DNA of 64,000 nucleotides. Source: JAOARY01 sp045345765 (GTDB lineage Bacteria; Bacillota; Clostridia; Peptostreptococcales; Peptostreptococcaceae). Below are positions 25,538-35,210 of the stretch, piece after piece. The DNA lies in the NCBI GenBank assembly GCA_045345765.1, contig CP148265.1, positions 2,852,001 to 2,916,000 of the forward strand. Direction: 5' to 3'. Made by a program: the position numbers and the translations under genes. Each line of letters begins with the position of its first letter. Within the stretch, counting starts at the first letter, position 1. The notes under the pieces are model-generated. The model was given only the letters and a program-made list of their open reading frames with translations. It was not told where the DNA came from and searched no databases.

Positions 25538-28213
25538 ATGAGTAAATTAACTCCTATGATGCAACAATATATGGATGTAAAAAATAAATATAAAGACTGT
25601 ATACTATTTTTTAGATTAGGTGACTTTTACGAGATGTTTTTTGATGATGCAATAGAGGCCTCAAGAGTATTAGAAATTGCTTTAACAGGCAAGAATTGTG
25701 GACTTGAAGAAAGGGCTCCAATGTGTGGGGTCCCTTTTCATTCTGCTGCATCATATATCTCTAAATTAGTTGAATCTGGTTACAAAGTTGCAATAGCAGA
25801 GCAGATGGAAGAAGCAGGAAAAGGTAAAACTTTAGTTAAAAGAGATGTAGTTAGAGTTGTAACTCCAGGGACTGTATTAGAAGAAAACCTACTTGAGAAC
25901 AAAAAAAATAATTATTTAATGTCCTTATATATAAAAAAAGATTATACAGGAATTTGTTATGTAGACATAAGTACGGGTGAATTATCAATAACAAAAACAA
26001 AAACAGCTCTTATTAATGAAGAAATCGCAAGAATTTCTCCAAAAGAAATTCTTATAAATGATATTTCATATTATTCAAAAATCGAAAAGATGGCTATATT
26101 AAATAATGTTTATATAAATAAAGAATATAATGAATTATTTTATGAATCTGATGATATTTTATATAATTATTTTGATAATAGTTATTATGAAAATTTAAAT
26201 ATAATAGATAATGAATTTTATAAATCGCCACTTATAGCAATATTTAATTATATATTTTTAACTCAAAAACATACAAAAACAAATATATCAAAAATAGATA
26301 TTGTAAAAACTAAAGATTTTATGGTTTTGGATACATATACAAGAAGAAATTTAGAACTTAAAGAAACCTTAAGAAACAAAAAGAAAAAGGGATCTTTGTT
26401 ATATGTACTAGATAAAACAAATACGCCAATGGGTGGAAGACTTTTAAGAAAATTTGTAGATGAACCGCTTAAAGATAAAAGTAAAATTGAAACTAGACTT
26501 AATTTAGTTGAAGAAGCCTATAATGACTTTATATTTAGAGAAGATGTGCAAGAAATATTAAAAGAGATATATGATATAGAACGATTATGTGGAAAAATTG
26601 CATTCGAAAAAATAATGCCAAAAGAATTAATAAATTTAAAACAATCATTAGAAAATATCCCTAGATTAAAAGAAAAAATACTTAATTCGAATAATAAAAA
26701 TTTCAAATCATTGATGACTAAGATGGAAGACTTAGAGGATATTAAAGAACTATTAGAAGATTCTATTTTAGAAAGTCCTTCAAATACTATAAAAGATGGT
26801 AATATTATAAAAGAAGAATATGATGATAGAGTTAAGGAACTTAGACATATATCTAAAAATGGTGCTCAAATAGTAAAAGAAATTGAAGCAAAAGAAAGAG
26901 AAAAATTAAATATAAAATCATTAAAAGTTAGTTTTAATAAAGTTTTTGGATATTATATAGAAATAACAAAGGCGAATTTAAAAGATTTGGATATACCTCT
27001 TGATTATGTTAGAAAACAGACTTTAGCAAATAGTGAAAGGTTTATAACTCAAGAGTTAAAAGAAATTGAAGAAAAAATACTTAATTCTGAAGAAAAAATT
27101 AAAGAAATTGAATACAATTTATTCTTGGAAATAAGAGAGAAATTATATAAAAATATAAATAGAATTCAAAAGGTAGCAAAGACAATTGCATTAATTGATG
27201 TATTTTTATCTTTGGGTAAGATAGCTTATGACAACAATTATAAAAAACCAAATATAAATACAGATAATATCTTAGATATAAAAGAAGGTAGACATCCTGT
27301 AATTGAAAAATTAATAAATGATGAACAATTTATATCAAACAATACGTATTTAAATGATAAAAAAGATAAAATAGGCATAATAACAGGACCAAATATGTCT
27401 GGTAAATCAACATATATGAGACAAGTTGCAATAATAACACTAATGGCGCATATTGGTTCATTTGTTCCTTGTGATGATGCAAATATTCCTATTACAGATA
27501 GAATATTTACAAGAGTAGGAGCTAGTGATGATTTATCTCAAGGTGAAAGTACCTTTATGGTTGAGATGAATGAAGTTTCTAATATATTAAAAAATGCAAC
27601 CAAAGATAGTCTTATTATCTTAGACGAAATAGGAAGAGGGACAAGTACATTCGATGGACTAAGTATTGCCTGGGCAATAGTTGAATATATAAATAAAAAA
27701 ATTTGTGCAAAAACTTTATTTGCAACTCATTATCATGAATTAACAGAACTAGAAGACTTGTTTGATGGAATTAGAAATTATTCTGTATCGGTAAAAGAAT
27801 CTGGTGAAGATGTAGTTTTTCTAAGAAAAATAATAAAGGGTGGAGCAAACAAAAGTTATGGGATACATGTTGCAAAACTTGCAAAACTACCTAATGAAGT
27901 TATAAAAAGATCAAACCAAATTCTAAAACAATTAGAATCTAGTGATATTGCTAGAAATAAAGATGCTAAGCTTTTTAAGCAACTGACTTTTGATCTAGGC
28001 ACAGATACTAAAATAACAGATGAACATGGTATAGAAAATGTAGATTCTAAAGAAGAAGATTTAAAATCTTCTTCAAGTGAAGAATCAAAAAAAGAAAATA
28101 TAGATGAAAATAATTTAAAAATACTTAATAAATTAAAAGAATTAGATGTATCAAATACAACACCAATTGATGCATTAAATCTTTTATATGAACTGAAAAA
28201 AATGGTAAACTAA
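25538..28213 (+). CDS. mutS: DNA mismatch repair protein MutS
   Basis: 891 residues, start after AGTGAGGG. MutS recognises mismatches and recruits MutL. The mismatch-binding F-x-E motif is at 30-32 (GDFYEM), the Walker A motif GPNMSGKST at 617-625, and the DEIGRGTSTFDG Walker B near 695. The domain order is complete. A low-complexity acidic stretch near 830-860 precedes the C-terminal helical end. mutL follows after 30 bases. Confidence 0.98.
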   Translation: MSKLTPMMQQYMDVKNKYKDCILFFRLGDFYEMFFDDAIEASRVLEIALTGKNCGLEERAPMCGVPFHSAASYISKLVESGYKVAIAEQMEEAGKGKTLVKRDVVRVVTPGTVLEENLLENKKNNYLMSLYIKKDYTGICYVDISTGELSITKTKTALINEEIARISPKEILINDISYYSKIEKMAILNNVYINKEYNELFYESDDILYNYFDNSYYENLNIIDNEFYKSPLIAIFNYIFLTQKHTKTNISKIDIVKTKDFMVLDTYTRRNLELKETLRNKKKKGSLLYVLDKTNTPMGGRLLRKFVDEPLKDKSKIETRLNLVEEAYNDFIFREDVQEILKEIYDIERLCGKIAFEKIMPKELINLKQSLENIPRLKEKILNSNNKNFKSLMTKMEDLEDIKELLEDSILESPSNTIKDGNIIKEEYDDRVKELRHISKNGAQIVKEIEAKEREKLNIKSLKVSFNKVFGYYIEITKANLKDLDIPLDYVRKQTLANSERFITQELKEIEEKILNSEEKIKEIEYNLFLEIREKLYKNINRIQKVAKTIALIDVFLSLGKIAYDNNYKKPNINTDNILDIKEGRHPVIEKLINDEQFISNNTYLNDKKDKIGIITGPNMSGKSTYMRQVAIITLMAHIGSFVPCDDANIPITDRIFTRVGASDDLSQGESTFMVEMNEVSNILKNATKDSLIILDEIGRGTSTFDGLSIAWAIVEYINKKICAKTLFATHYHELTELEDLFDGIRNYSVSVKESGEDVVFLRKIIKGGANKSYGIHVAKLAKLPNEVIKRSNQILKQLESSDIARNKDAKLFKQLTFDLGTDTKITDEHGIENVDSKEEDLKSSSSEESKKENIDENNLKILNKLKELDVSNTTPIDALNLLYELKKMVN

Positions 28214-28243
28214 TAAAGCTTATAGTCCCTTAGGAGTGATTTA

Positions 28244-30451
28244 ATGTCTTTTATAAAATTACTAAGTGATGATACGATAAATAAAATAGCAGCAGGAGAG
28301 GTTGTACAACGACCTGCTTCTGTTGTAAAAGAATTGGTTGAAAATTCAATAGATGCTAATGCAAAGAATATAATAGTGGAAATAAAAAATGGTGGAAAAG
28401 ATTTAATTAGAATAATAGATGATGGTATAGGAATAGCTAAAGAAGATATAAAAATAGCTTTTATAAGACATGCTACTAGTAAAATATCTGATATTGAAGA
28501 TATTTACAATATTTATACGATGGGCTTTAGAGGTGAAGCTTTAGCAAGTATTAGTTCCGTTTCAAAATTAGATGTAGTTACTAAAACTAAAGAATCTAGT
28601 GAAGGGATTAAGTTAGAAATGGAAGGCTCAAATATAATAAGTGAAGAAGAAGTTGCATGTAATATTGGGACAACCTTTAATATAAAAGATTTATTTTTTA
28701 ATGTTCCAGCAAGAAGAAAGTTTTTAAAATCATCATCAGCTGAAACTTCAGCTATAACGGATGTGCTTAATAGAATAGCACTTGGTAATCCAGAAGTTAG
28801 AATTATATATAAAAATAACGATAAGAAAATATTTTCTACAGTGGGAGATAATATTCTAAAAAATTCAATAAGAGCGATATTTGGTAAAGAGGTTTATGAA
28901 AATTTAATAAATATAAAAAAAGATTTTGGATATTTTAAAATAGAAGGTTTTATAGGAAATAACCGTATATATAGAGGTAATAAAAATTTACAATATGTTT
29001 ATATAAACAAAAGATTTGTAAAAAGTAATATTTTTTATGAGATTATAAAAGATGCTTATAAATCAATAATTCCAATAAATAAATTTGCAATATGTTTTTT
29101 TAATATTGATATAAATCCAAATATGATAGATGTTAATATTCATCCCAATAAACTAGAAGTTAAAATAGATAAAGAAGATCATCTAAAAAATGTACTTCGA
29201 AAATTTATAAAAGATGAACTTCTAAAAAATAATTTGACTGGAAGTCTTGATGATTCTTATATAAATAAAATTAAGAATGTTAATGAAAATAAGGATGATA
29301 AAAGCGATAATCAAAATATTAATTTAGAATTTGATAATCTTTTGAAGAATATAGAAATAGATTTAGCAACAAAAGAGGATTTAAAAGAACTGACTAAGGA
29401 TGATAAAGATATTAAAGAAACTTTTGTATCACAAAATACGTCTAATATAAAAGATATGTTTTGTAATATTGATTTTGAAGATTTTGATGAAAATAAAAAA
29501 TCAATAAAATTTAAAAAAGAAGCAAGTGAAGATGAAATCAAAACAATTGTAGATAAACTAATAAAAGAAGATTTAAATAAAAATATAAGTGAAACTAAAG
29601 AAATTACTGAAAGTAAAAATGAATTTGAAAATGAAAATACAAAAATGAATCAAGAAGACGAAAATGAAAATATAAGTATTAATAAATTTGAAAATATAAA
29701 TGAAGATAGCTCTAGTTATCTAGATACAGATGATTTAGATACAAAGAGTAATAGTTTTAATATAAATGATTTAAATAATAATGAAAACAAAGATACCAAG
29801 GAAAATATTGAAATTCACAAAAAACAAAATCAAGAAAGTTTTTTTGAGGAAAGTAAAGAAAATAAAAAAGACTATGTATTTGAAAATTTAAATTTAATAG
29901 GTGTTGTTTTTTCGACATATATAATAGCTCAAAAAACAGATAGGATGTATCTAATAGACCAGCATGCAGCACATGAACGAGTTTTGTATGAAAAATATTT
30001 AGATGAATTTAAAAATAAAAAATTACGAACACAAATGCTTTTAGATTCTGTAGTACTGGATTTATCTTTTGATGATATGCTTAAAATAAAAAATAATTTA
30101 GATTTATTTATAAACTTTGGTTTTGAAATTGAGATATTTGGGCAGAAGAATATAATAATAAGAGGTGTACCAAATATATTTGGCAAAAATGAATCAGAAA
30201 AATTTATATATGAAATAATTGATCAAATAGGAACAGACTTTGATATTACTGATTTTAAATTAGATGAAATAGCATCAAAAGCCTGCAAATCAGCTATCAA
30301 AGCTCATGATAAAATACAAGATATACAAATAAATTCTTTAATTAATGATTTGAAAAAATGTGATAATTCTTTTACTTGTCCACATGGAAGACCTATAGTA
30401 GTTGAAATATCAAAAATGGATATAGAAAAATTTTTTAAAAGAATAATTTAG
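28244..30451 (+). CDS. mutL: DNA mismatch repair protein MutL
   Basis: 735 residues, start after AGGAGTG. The N-terminal GHKL ATPase shows ENSIDANA, IIDDGIGI and MGFRGEAL. The C-terminal domain has the nicking endonuclease motif DQHAAHERVLYE starting at residue 572 plus ACKSAIKAHDK and CPHGRP, so it is an active-nuclease MutL as in bacteria lacking MutH. The linker (about 335-545) is unusually long, Asn/Glu/Asp-rich and probably disordered. Operon with mutS and miaA. Confidence 0.97.
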   Translation: MSFIKLLSDDTINKIAAGEVVQRPASVVKELVENSIDANAKNIIVEIKNGGKDLIRIIDDGIGIAKEDIKIAFIRHATSKISDIEDIYNIYTMGFRGEALASISSVSKLDVVTKTKESSEGIKLEMEGSNIISEEEVACNIGTTFNIKDLFFNVPARRKFLKSSSAETSAITDVLNRIALGNPEVRIIYKNNDKKIFSTVGDNILKNSIRAIFGKEVYENLINIKKDFGYFKIEGFIGNNRIYRGNKNLQYVYINKRFVKSNIFYEIIKDAYKSIIPINKFAICFFNIDINPNMIDVNIHPNKLEVKIDKEDHLKNVLRKFIKDELLKNNLTGSLDDSYINKIKNVNENKDDKSDNQNINLEFDNLLKNIEIDLATKEDLKELTKDDKDIKETFVSQNTSNIKDMFCNIDFEDFDENKKSIKFKKEASEDEIKTIVDKLIKEDLNKNISETKEITESKNEFENENTKMNQEDENENISINKFENINEDSSSYLDTDDLDTKSNSFNINDLNNNENKDTKENIEIHKKQNQESFFEESKENKKDYVFENLNLIGVVFSTYIIAQKTDRMYLIDQHAAHERVLYEKYLDEFKNKKLRTQMLLDSVVLDLSFDDMLKIKNNLDLFINFGFEIEIFGQKNIIIRGVPNIFGKNESEKFIYEIIDQIGTDFDITDFKLDEIASKACKSAIKAHDKIQDIQINSLINDLKKCDNSFTCPHGRPIVVEISKMDIEKFFKRII

Positions 30452-30460
30452 GTGGTTAAA

Positions 30461-31393
30461 ATGGAAAAGATACCAGTAATAATATTAACAGGGCCAACAG
30501 CTGTTGGAAAGACAAAATTATCTGTAGAATTGGCAAAGGAATTAAATGCTCAAATAATTTCTTCGGATTCTATGCAAATATATAAGTATATGGATATAGG
30601 TACTGCAAAAGTTACAAAAGAAGAGATGGATGGAATAAAACACTATATGATTGATGAAGTCATGCCTGATGAAGATTTTTCGGTTTCTAGATTTCAAAAG
30701 AAGACAATGGAATATATAAGAAAAATTCATAGTGAAGGTAAAATTCCAATACTTACAGGTGGAACAGGTCTTTATCTTAATTCTATAATATATGATATGG
30801 ATTTTTCCAATACCAAAGGGGATAATACACTTCGTTTAAAACTTCAAAAAGAATATGAAGAACATGGTAAAGATTATCTTTATGATAAACTTCTTAAATT
30901 AGATGAGGAAAGTGCTAAAAATATTCATAAAAATAATGTGAAAAGAGTTATTCGAGCATTAGAAATTGCACTGAATGGAGAAAAAAAAGGTGATTTTTCC
31001 AAAGATTTAAAATTAAATGAAGAAATAGATCCTATTTTAATTATTTTAAGTAGAAATAGAGAGATTTTATATCAACGAATAAATAAAAGAGTCGATATAA
31101 TGATAGAACAAGGTTTACTAAAAGAAGTAAAAACACTTATTGGCATGGGTTATAATAAAAATATGGTTTCTATGAAAGCAATTGGGTATAAAGAAATAAT
31201 GGAATATATTGAAGATGAAATAACATATGAAGATGCAATAGAGAAGATAAAAAGAGAAAGCAGAAGATATGCAAAAAGACAAATAACATGGTTTAAAAGA
31301 TATAAAGACGCTTACTTTGTGGATATTGATAATATGAGTTTTGATAATCTAAAAAATAATATTATAAAAAAGATTAAAACTTATTATAGCTAA
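30461..31393 (+). CDS. miaA: tRNA dimethylallyltransferase
   Basis: 310 residues from the ATG at 30461 (AGGTGG about 5 bases upstream; the GTG at 30452 is within that site). MiaA transfers a dimethylallyl group to A37 of tRNAs reading U-starting codons. Seen: P-loop GPTAVGKT, SDSMQIYKYMDIGTAK, GGTGLYLNS and the ITWFKR end. It overlaps the mutL region closely and supplies the substrate for MiaB. Confidence 0.96.
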   Translation: MEKIPVIILTGPTAVGKTKLSVELAKELNAQIISSDSMQIYKYMDIGTAKVTKEEMDGIKHYMIDEVMPDEDFSVSRFQKKTMEYIRKIHSEGKIPILTGGTGLYLNSIIYDMDFSNTKGDNTLRLKLQKEYEEHGKDYLYDKLLKLDEESAKNIHKNNVKRVIRALEIALNGEKKGDFSKDLKLNEEIDPILIILSRNREILYQRINKRVDIMIEQGLLKEVKTLIGMGYNKNMVSMKAIGYKEIMEYIEDEITYEDAIEKIKRESRRYAKRQITWFKRYKDAYFVDIDNMSFDNLKNNIIKKIKTYYS

Positions 31394-31395
31394 TT

Positions 31396-31424
31396 TTGCA
31401 TTATAAACTAAATACCTGTATAAT
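31396..31424 (+). promoter_or_regulatory. Promoter upstream of hfq
   Basis: TTGCAT at 31396-31401 and TATAAT at 31419-31424, 17 bases apart, just after miaA. It gives hfq its own promoter with a leader of about 130 bases. Confidence 0.6.
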
Positions 31425-31561
31425 AGTAGTGTATAGCTTCATCGTATTATTTAATTAAAAAAATCTTATTTTGGTTAGTCTAAGTATAAATTAAAGAATA
31501 ACTAGCTAAATTAATGATTATATATTTTATTTTTACAAATTTTTTATAGGAGGGGTTTTAC

Positions 31562-31792
31562 ATGAAAACAAGTGCTTTAAACCTTCAAGATGTATTTTTA
31601 AATCAAGCGAGGAAAGAAAAAATTGCAATAACTATATTTTTAATGAATGGTGTTCAATTAAAAGGGAGCGTAAAAGGATTTGACAATTACATAGTAATTC
31701 TTGAATTTGAAGGAAAACAACAAATGATTTATAAACACGCTATATCGACTATAATACCAGCAAAAAGTATACCTTTAATGCAAAATCATTAA
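31562..31792 (+). CDS. hfq: RNA chaperone Hfq
   Basis: 76 residues, ATG after AGGAGGGG. The Sm1 region (QDVFLNQARKEK, IFLMNGVQLKG, DNYIVIL) and Sm2 (YKHAIST) are complete, so it should form the RNA-binding hexamer. Hfq pairs small RNAs with mRNAs. The miaA-hfq order is conserved widely. A perfect terminator follows. Confidence 0.96.
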   Translation: MKTSALNLQDVFLNQARKEKIAITIFLMNGVQLKGSVKGFDNYIVILEFEGKQQMIYKHAISTIIPAKSIPLMQNH

Positions 31793-31793
31793 T

Positions 31794-31825
31794 ATAAAGC
31801 AGCCTTTAAAGGCTGCTTTATTTAC
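31794..31825 (+). terminator. Terminator after hfq
   Basis: Perfect 11-bp stem ATAAAGCAGCC / GGCTGCTTTAT around TTTAAA, two bases after the hfq stop. Confidence 0.9.
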
Positions 31826-31841
31826 TTTAGGAGGGGTTTTT

Positions 31842-32378
31842 TTGAAAGAGAATTTTTTTAAAGTATTTTCAGATAAGAGAAATTTATTTGGTTTTATTGT
31901 TGGTCTTTTACTGGTAGTATTTTTATATAGCTATAATTCACAAAGAAATTTAAATAAAATTAATATTGAAAAAACTACACAGAAGGTAATAGAATTAAAA
32001 GAGTTTACAACAAATTTTTCAGTAGAAGATGATTTTATAAAATTATATATGGAGGGCAACAAAGAAGAAAAATTAGATTATTTGTTAAAATATGCAAAAG
32101 TAATAAAAACTTATATGAGTGATTCGTATTTTGATAAATATATAGCATCAAATCATCATATGAAATATTTAAATGAACTTATTAAAAATAATAAGGAAAC
32201 TAAATTATTAAATCATAAATTATTAAAAAAGGAAATTAAGGATAAAAATATATACTTAGATTTTGAATTTGAGATAAAAATTGGTGATGAAATTATAAAA
32301 CAAAAGGAATCTTATATATTTAAATCTATTAATATAGCCTTTAAAATAATTGATATAAAAACAGAAACTATAAAATAA
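31842..32378 (+). CDS. Single-pass membrane protein of unknown function
   Basis: 178 residues, TTG start after TTAGGAGGGG. A basic N-terminus is followed by one transmembrane helix (about 16-32, FGFIVGLLLVVFLYSY) and a Lys-rich extracellular domain of about 140 residues ending in a beta-like region (YLDFEFEIKIGDEIIKQKES). I do not recognise the family. It lies between the hfq terminator and the large palindrome at 32411. Confidence 0.7.
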   Translation: MKENFFKVFSDKRNLFGFIVGLLLVVFLYSYNSQRNLNKINIEKTTQKVIELKEFTTNFSVEDDFIKLYMEGNKEEKLDYLLKYAKVIKTYMSDSYFDKYIASNHHMKYLNELIKNNKETKLLNHKLLKKEIKDKNIYLDFEFEIKIGDEIIKQKESYIFKSINIAFKIIDIKTETIK

Positions 32379-32410
32379 TAGTATCCAATTTTGTACGTTG
32401 TGTTCATATA

Positions 32411-32468
32411 AAAAAACACCTTACACTGTAGGTGTCTAATTAGACACTTACAGTGTAAGGTGTTTTTT
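32411..32468. terminator. 58-nt palindrome, bidirectional terminator
   Basis: The whole stretch is an inverted repeat of two 29-base arms centred on CTAATTAG, with one G-T pair only. A run on one end and T run on the other make it a terminator in both directions, for the membrane protein gene on the left and the DUF2161 gene on the right, whose stop codon overlaps its edge. Confidence 0.85.
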
Positions 32469-33154
32469 TATAATAATTTTTCGATAATATAATCATAAAC
32501 ATTCACCGCATCCTGTCCCTTAAGGGACAATTGATAATATCCTGTCTTGACCCTCTCAAACCATCCATAATGATTATCTCTAAGGATAGCACCAGCCTTT
32601 TCGCCTGCGGTTTTCTTCACTTCCGCTACCTTCATAACCCCATTTTGTGACAGTAAGGCCGCAACTAAAATTACATTTTCTTTATAAGCGGTTATTTTTG
32701 TCCCCTTTTGTCCACCTAAATTATAGTCGCCACTCCGTAGTGACTTTTCTTTTAAAGCCCTTTCACGGGTCTTTTTATTAAGGCGTTGGGACTGTTTTAA
32801 GTCAAAAATAAAGGGATCTTCTTCTATTGTGGCAACAGGACCACTCTTCTTAAAATTCACAAAGACTAGACCAATCCCTAGGCGCCTAATAAGGTAGACC
32901 TTTTCTTGAAACACGCTGGACATGCGGATTTTGTAAGTAGGCTTAGGAATAGCCACATAAACAATTTCACTTAACTTTTGTCGTTGAGCGCCTTGGACAA
33001 TCAGCTTTAAATTCAAGTCTTTCTTAAGCTCTATAACGACAAAGTCTTCTTCTTTTGTTGCCAAAACATCTATTTCGCCAACTTCAGCTTGAACATCATA
33101 TCCAAGTCTACTAAATAATTCTTTTATGGGTAGATACAAGTAGGTTTCTTTCAT
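32468..33154 (-). CDS. DUF2161 family PD-(D/E)XK-like protein
   Basis: 228 residues from the ATG at 33154 (GTG at 33166 is an alternative). It begins with LYLPIKELFSRLGYDVQAEV, then GEIDVLATKEEDFVVIELKK: the Asp and Glu-x-Lys spacing of a PD-(D/E)XK nuclease fold, as known for DUF2161. The C-terminal half looks like a winged helix. Base composition differs: the gene is visibly richer in G and C and uses CGC, CTG and GCC codons that are rare in neighbouring genes. This suggests recent gain. Substrate unknown. Confidence 0.75.
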   Translation of the reverse strand: MKETYLYLPIKELFSRLGYDVQAEVGEIDVLATKEEDFVVIELKKDLNLKLIVQGAQRQKLSEIVYVAIPKPTYKIRMSSVFQEKVYLIRRLGIGLVFVNFKKSGPVATIEEDPFIFDLKQSQRLNKKTRERALKEKSLRSGDYNLGGQKGTKITAYKENVILVAALLSQNGVMKVAEVKKTAGEKAGAILRDNHYGWFERVKTGYYQLSLKGQDAVNVYDYIIEKLL

Positions 33155-33209
33155 TTTATCACTCACTAACTCTTATTTTTATTCTATAGAAAAACCTTTT
33201 TTATCTCAC

Positions 33210-33977
33210 CTAGAGACTTATAAGCCTGTATAGTGAAAGATATTTAATGAGTTTCTTTTCGGTTAAAACTTCATTTGTTACAAATTCACCACCAATAAAT
33301 AGACTATATATAGTGCATGGTGTAGGTGATTTTTGGGCATCCGATACACTTTCTATTTTAATTATTTCATAAGGAACATTATTTTCGATTAATACATTTT
33401 CAGCAATAGGAACGTATTTATCAGTATGAGGACAGCCATTTGAATAATAAATAACAACTCCCTCTTTATTTATCGTTCCATTTTTTACACATTCATTGAA
33501 TTTAGGTAATGCTTCCCTATCCTCAAAAGGTAAATATAATAATTCAAAAGATGGATTTGCCCTATCACATATTTCAAATCCTTTATACTTTAAAAACTTA
33601 GGATCCGTTAAAAAATGCATTTTCTTTTTTGAACCAAGAGCAACAAGTCCCTTTTTTCCTTTGTGTTTGGCATCTGCTATACATTCTTCTAAGAGCATTT
33701 TTCCATACCCATGACCCTTGTATTTACCCGAAACCCAAAAACAGCTAATATACATGAAATCTGGTGCTGTTATTGGCGCAAAACATTTTTCTGCTGGCAT
33801 ATATTCTATAAAAACTTTTCCTCTTTCATCAAGTTTTTTGAATACAAGACCATCTCTAAAACGTTCTTTTAACCACTTTTTTTTACTTCCTACACAATTC
33901 TCACCCTTTTTCTCAGTAATTGCACAACAAATATGTTCTTCTTCAATATTATTAATATCAACTGTTTTTAGATTCAT
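33210..33977 (-). CDS. GNAT acetyltransferase with YoaP-type C-terminal domain
   Basis: 255 residues from the ATG at 33977, after GAGGTGAT. The N-terminal half has the acetyl-CoA binding pattern of GNAT enzymes (SGKYKGHGYGKMLLEE near 85-100) and the C-terminal half (about 160-250) fits the YoaP-like domain, with IYYSNGCPHTDKYVP near 178. The substrate is unknown; relatives are annotated as putative acetyltransferases. It lies upstream of the DUF2161 gene on the same strand with a 55-base gap. Confidence 0.8.
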   Translation of the reverse strand: MNLKTVDINNIEEEHICCAITEKKGENCVGSKKKWLKERFRDGLVFKKLDERGKVFIEYMPAEKCFAPITAPDFMYISCFWVSGKYKGHGYGKMLLEECIADAKHKGKKGLVALGSKKKMHFLTDPKFLKYKGFEICDRANPSFELLYLPFEDREALPKFNECVKNGTINKEGVVIYYSNGCPHTDKYVPIAENVLIENNVPYEIIKIESVSDAQKSPTPCTIYSLFIGGEFVTNEVLTEKKLIKYLSLYRLISL

Positions 33978-33992
33978 TATAATCACCTCTAT

Positions 33993-34202
33993 CTACATTT
34001 CTTTGTTGAATTTTTCCAAAAAAATGCTTATCATATGTCCCTTTATAGTAAATTTTGCATATTTTCCAGATTGAATTATTCTCATCTTAAATGTTGAGTT
34101 ATCGCTTATAGAGAGTTCAGTAAAACACATAAAGCGATATGTTTTTGTCGCATCACCTTCATAGTTCGTGTAAAGTCTAATTCCTTTTGACTTGCTTCTA
34201 TA
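33993..34202 (-). pseudogene. Fragment of an effector-binding (GyrI-like / AraC-associated) domain
   Basis: Reading leftwards, an uninterrupted frame of 69 codons without a proper start ends in TAG next to the ribosome binding site of the acetyltransferase gene. It contains LYTNYEGDATKTYRFMCF and IIQSGKYAKFTIKGH, which match the middle of GyrI-like effector-binding domains. Both the N-terminal part and the C-terminal helix are missing, and TAA lies directly upstream. Best read as a decayed gene. The rest of 33987-34409 shows no gene. Confidence 0.5.
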
Positions 34203-34409
34203 TTATTCTACCACAAAACAACTTTATAAAAACACATTATGAGCAGAGTTTAATCTTAAATAAAACGATACCAAAATGTACACATGACAAATAAACTTTT
34301 TAATATGATTTTAGTCAATTTGTTAAAAAAACTTGAATTTTAAATGGAAAAAATGTACGATTATTTATATGATTGTTAATATTAAAATATTTAGAAAAGA
34401 GTGGTTCAA

Positions 34410-35045
34410 ATGTTTAATCAAAGACTTAAGAATTTAAGAAATAAATATGGACTAACCCAAGATGATTTAGCTAATGAAACTAATATTTCTAAAGAAGAAA
34501 TAATTTTATATGAGTTAGGGGAACTAAAACCAGATATAAATACATTGTTGGTATTGGCGAATTATTTTAAAGTATCCTTAGATTTTATATTAGGAAGAAC
34601 ATTAGAGAAGTATGAAGACTCTGATAAAAAGCTTGTAGGAGTAGAATTTTTTATAGAGGCATTCAAATTACAAAAATTAAAGAGAATTATATTAAGATTG
34701 TGCTTGTTAGTTCCTATTGTAAATTTTTTTTATATAAATAAAATAGTGTCGTATTACAATAACTTGACTAATATAGAGTATTACACTAAAAATTATATGA
34801 TTCAAAGGCACTTTGCACATCTATGTTTTTATTTAAATTTATTAATACTGGGTTTTTCATTTATTTATATGTCAAAAGATAGATTAAAAGAAGTTATGCC
34901 TTTTTTGAAAAAATATCCTAAAAAGAAATCTAATGATGATGTTTTTGATAATGAATTATTTGCTTTTTCATTTTTTTTACTTTCTTTGGCATACATATTT
35001 AGAGTTTATTATCATGCTTCGTGGATAAGTAAATATTTAAAATAA
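34410..35045 (+). CDS. Xre-type regulator with membrane domain
   Basis: 211 residues from the ATG at 34410, 8 bases after AAAAGAG. Residues 3-60 are an Xre/Cro helix-turn-helix (RLKNLRNKYGLTQDDLANET, LANYFKVSLDFILGR). The rest has about three to four hydrophobic helices (near 95-112, 133-150, 185-205), so the DNA-binding domain is tethered to the membrane. Target and signal are unknown. A strong terminator follows. Confidence 0.8.
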   Translation: MFNQRLKNLRNKYGLTQDDLANETNISKEEIILYELGELKPDINTLLVLANYFKVSLDFILGRTLEKYEDSDKKLVGVEFFIEAFKLQKLKRIILRLCLLVPIVNFFYINKIVSYYNNLTNIEYYTKNYMIQRHFAHLCFYLNLLILGFSFIYMSKDRLKEVMPFLKKYPKKKSNDDVFDNELFAFSFFLLSLAYIFRVYYHASWISKYLK

Positions 35046-35096
35046 AAATAGAAAATAGTAAGAAAATATAAACTTAACTAAATTTAATTTGGGGAT

Positions 35097-35135
35097 AAAA
35101 AAGAAGTGTTAGCCATTTGATAACACTTCTTTTTT
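35097..35135. terminator. Bidirectional terminator between the Xre and mutS2-like genes
   Basis: Perfect 15-bp stem AAAAAAGAAGTGTTA / TAACACTTCTTTTTT with a 9-base loop, A and T runs on both sides. Confidence 0.9.
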
Positions 35136-35210
35136 GATGTATAAAACTTAATATTATTATAAAATTTATAAAGATTATAAATTAATAATTAAAAGATAAA
35201 TTATAGCATT

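Noticed and set aside
33496..34074. Plus-strand open frames opposite the acetyltransferase gene
   Set aside because: The minus strand carries a recognised domain protein and a ribosome binding site; the plus frames are its shadows.
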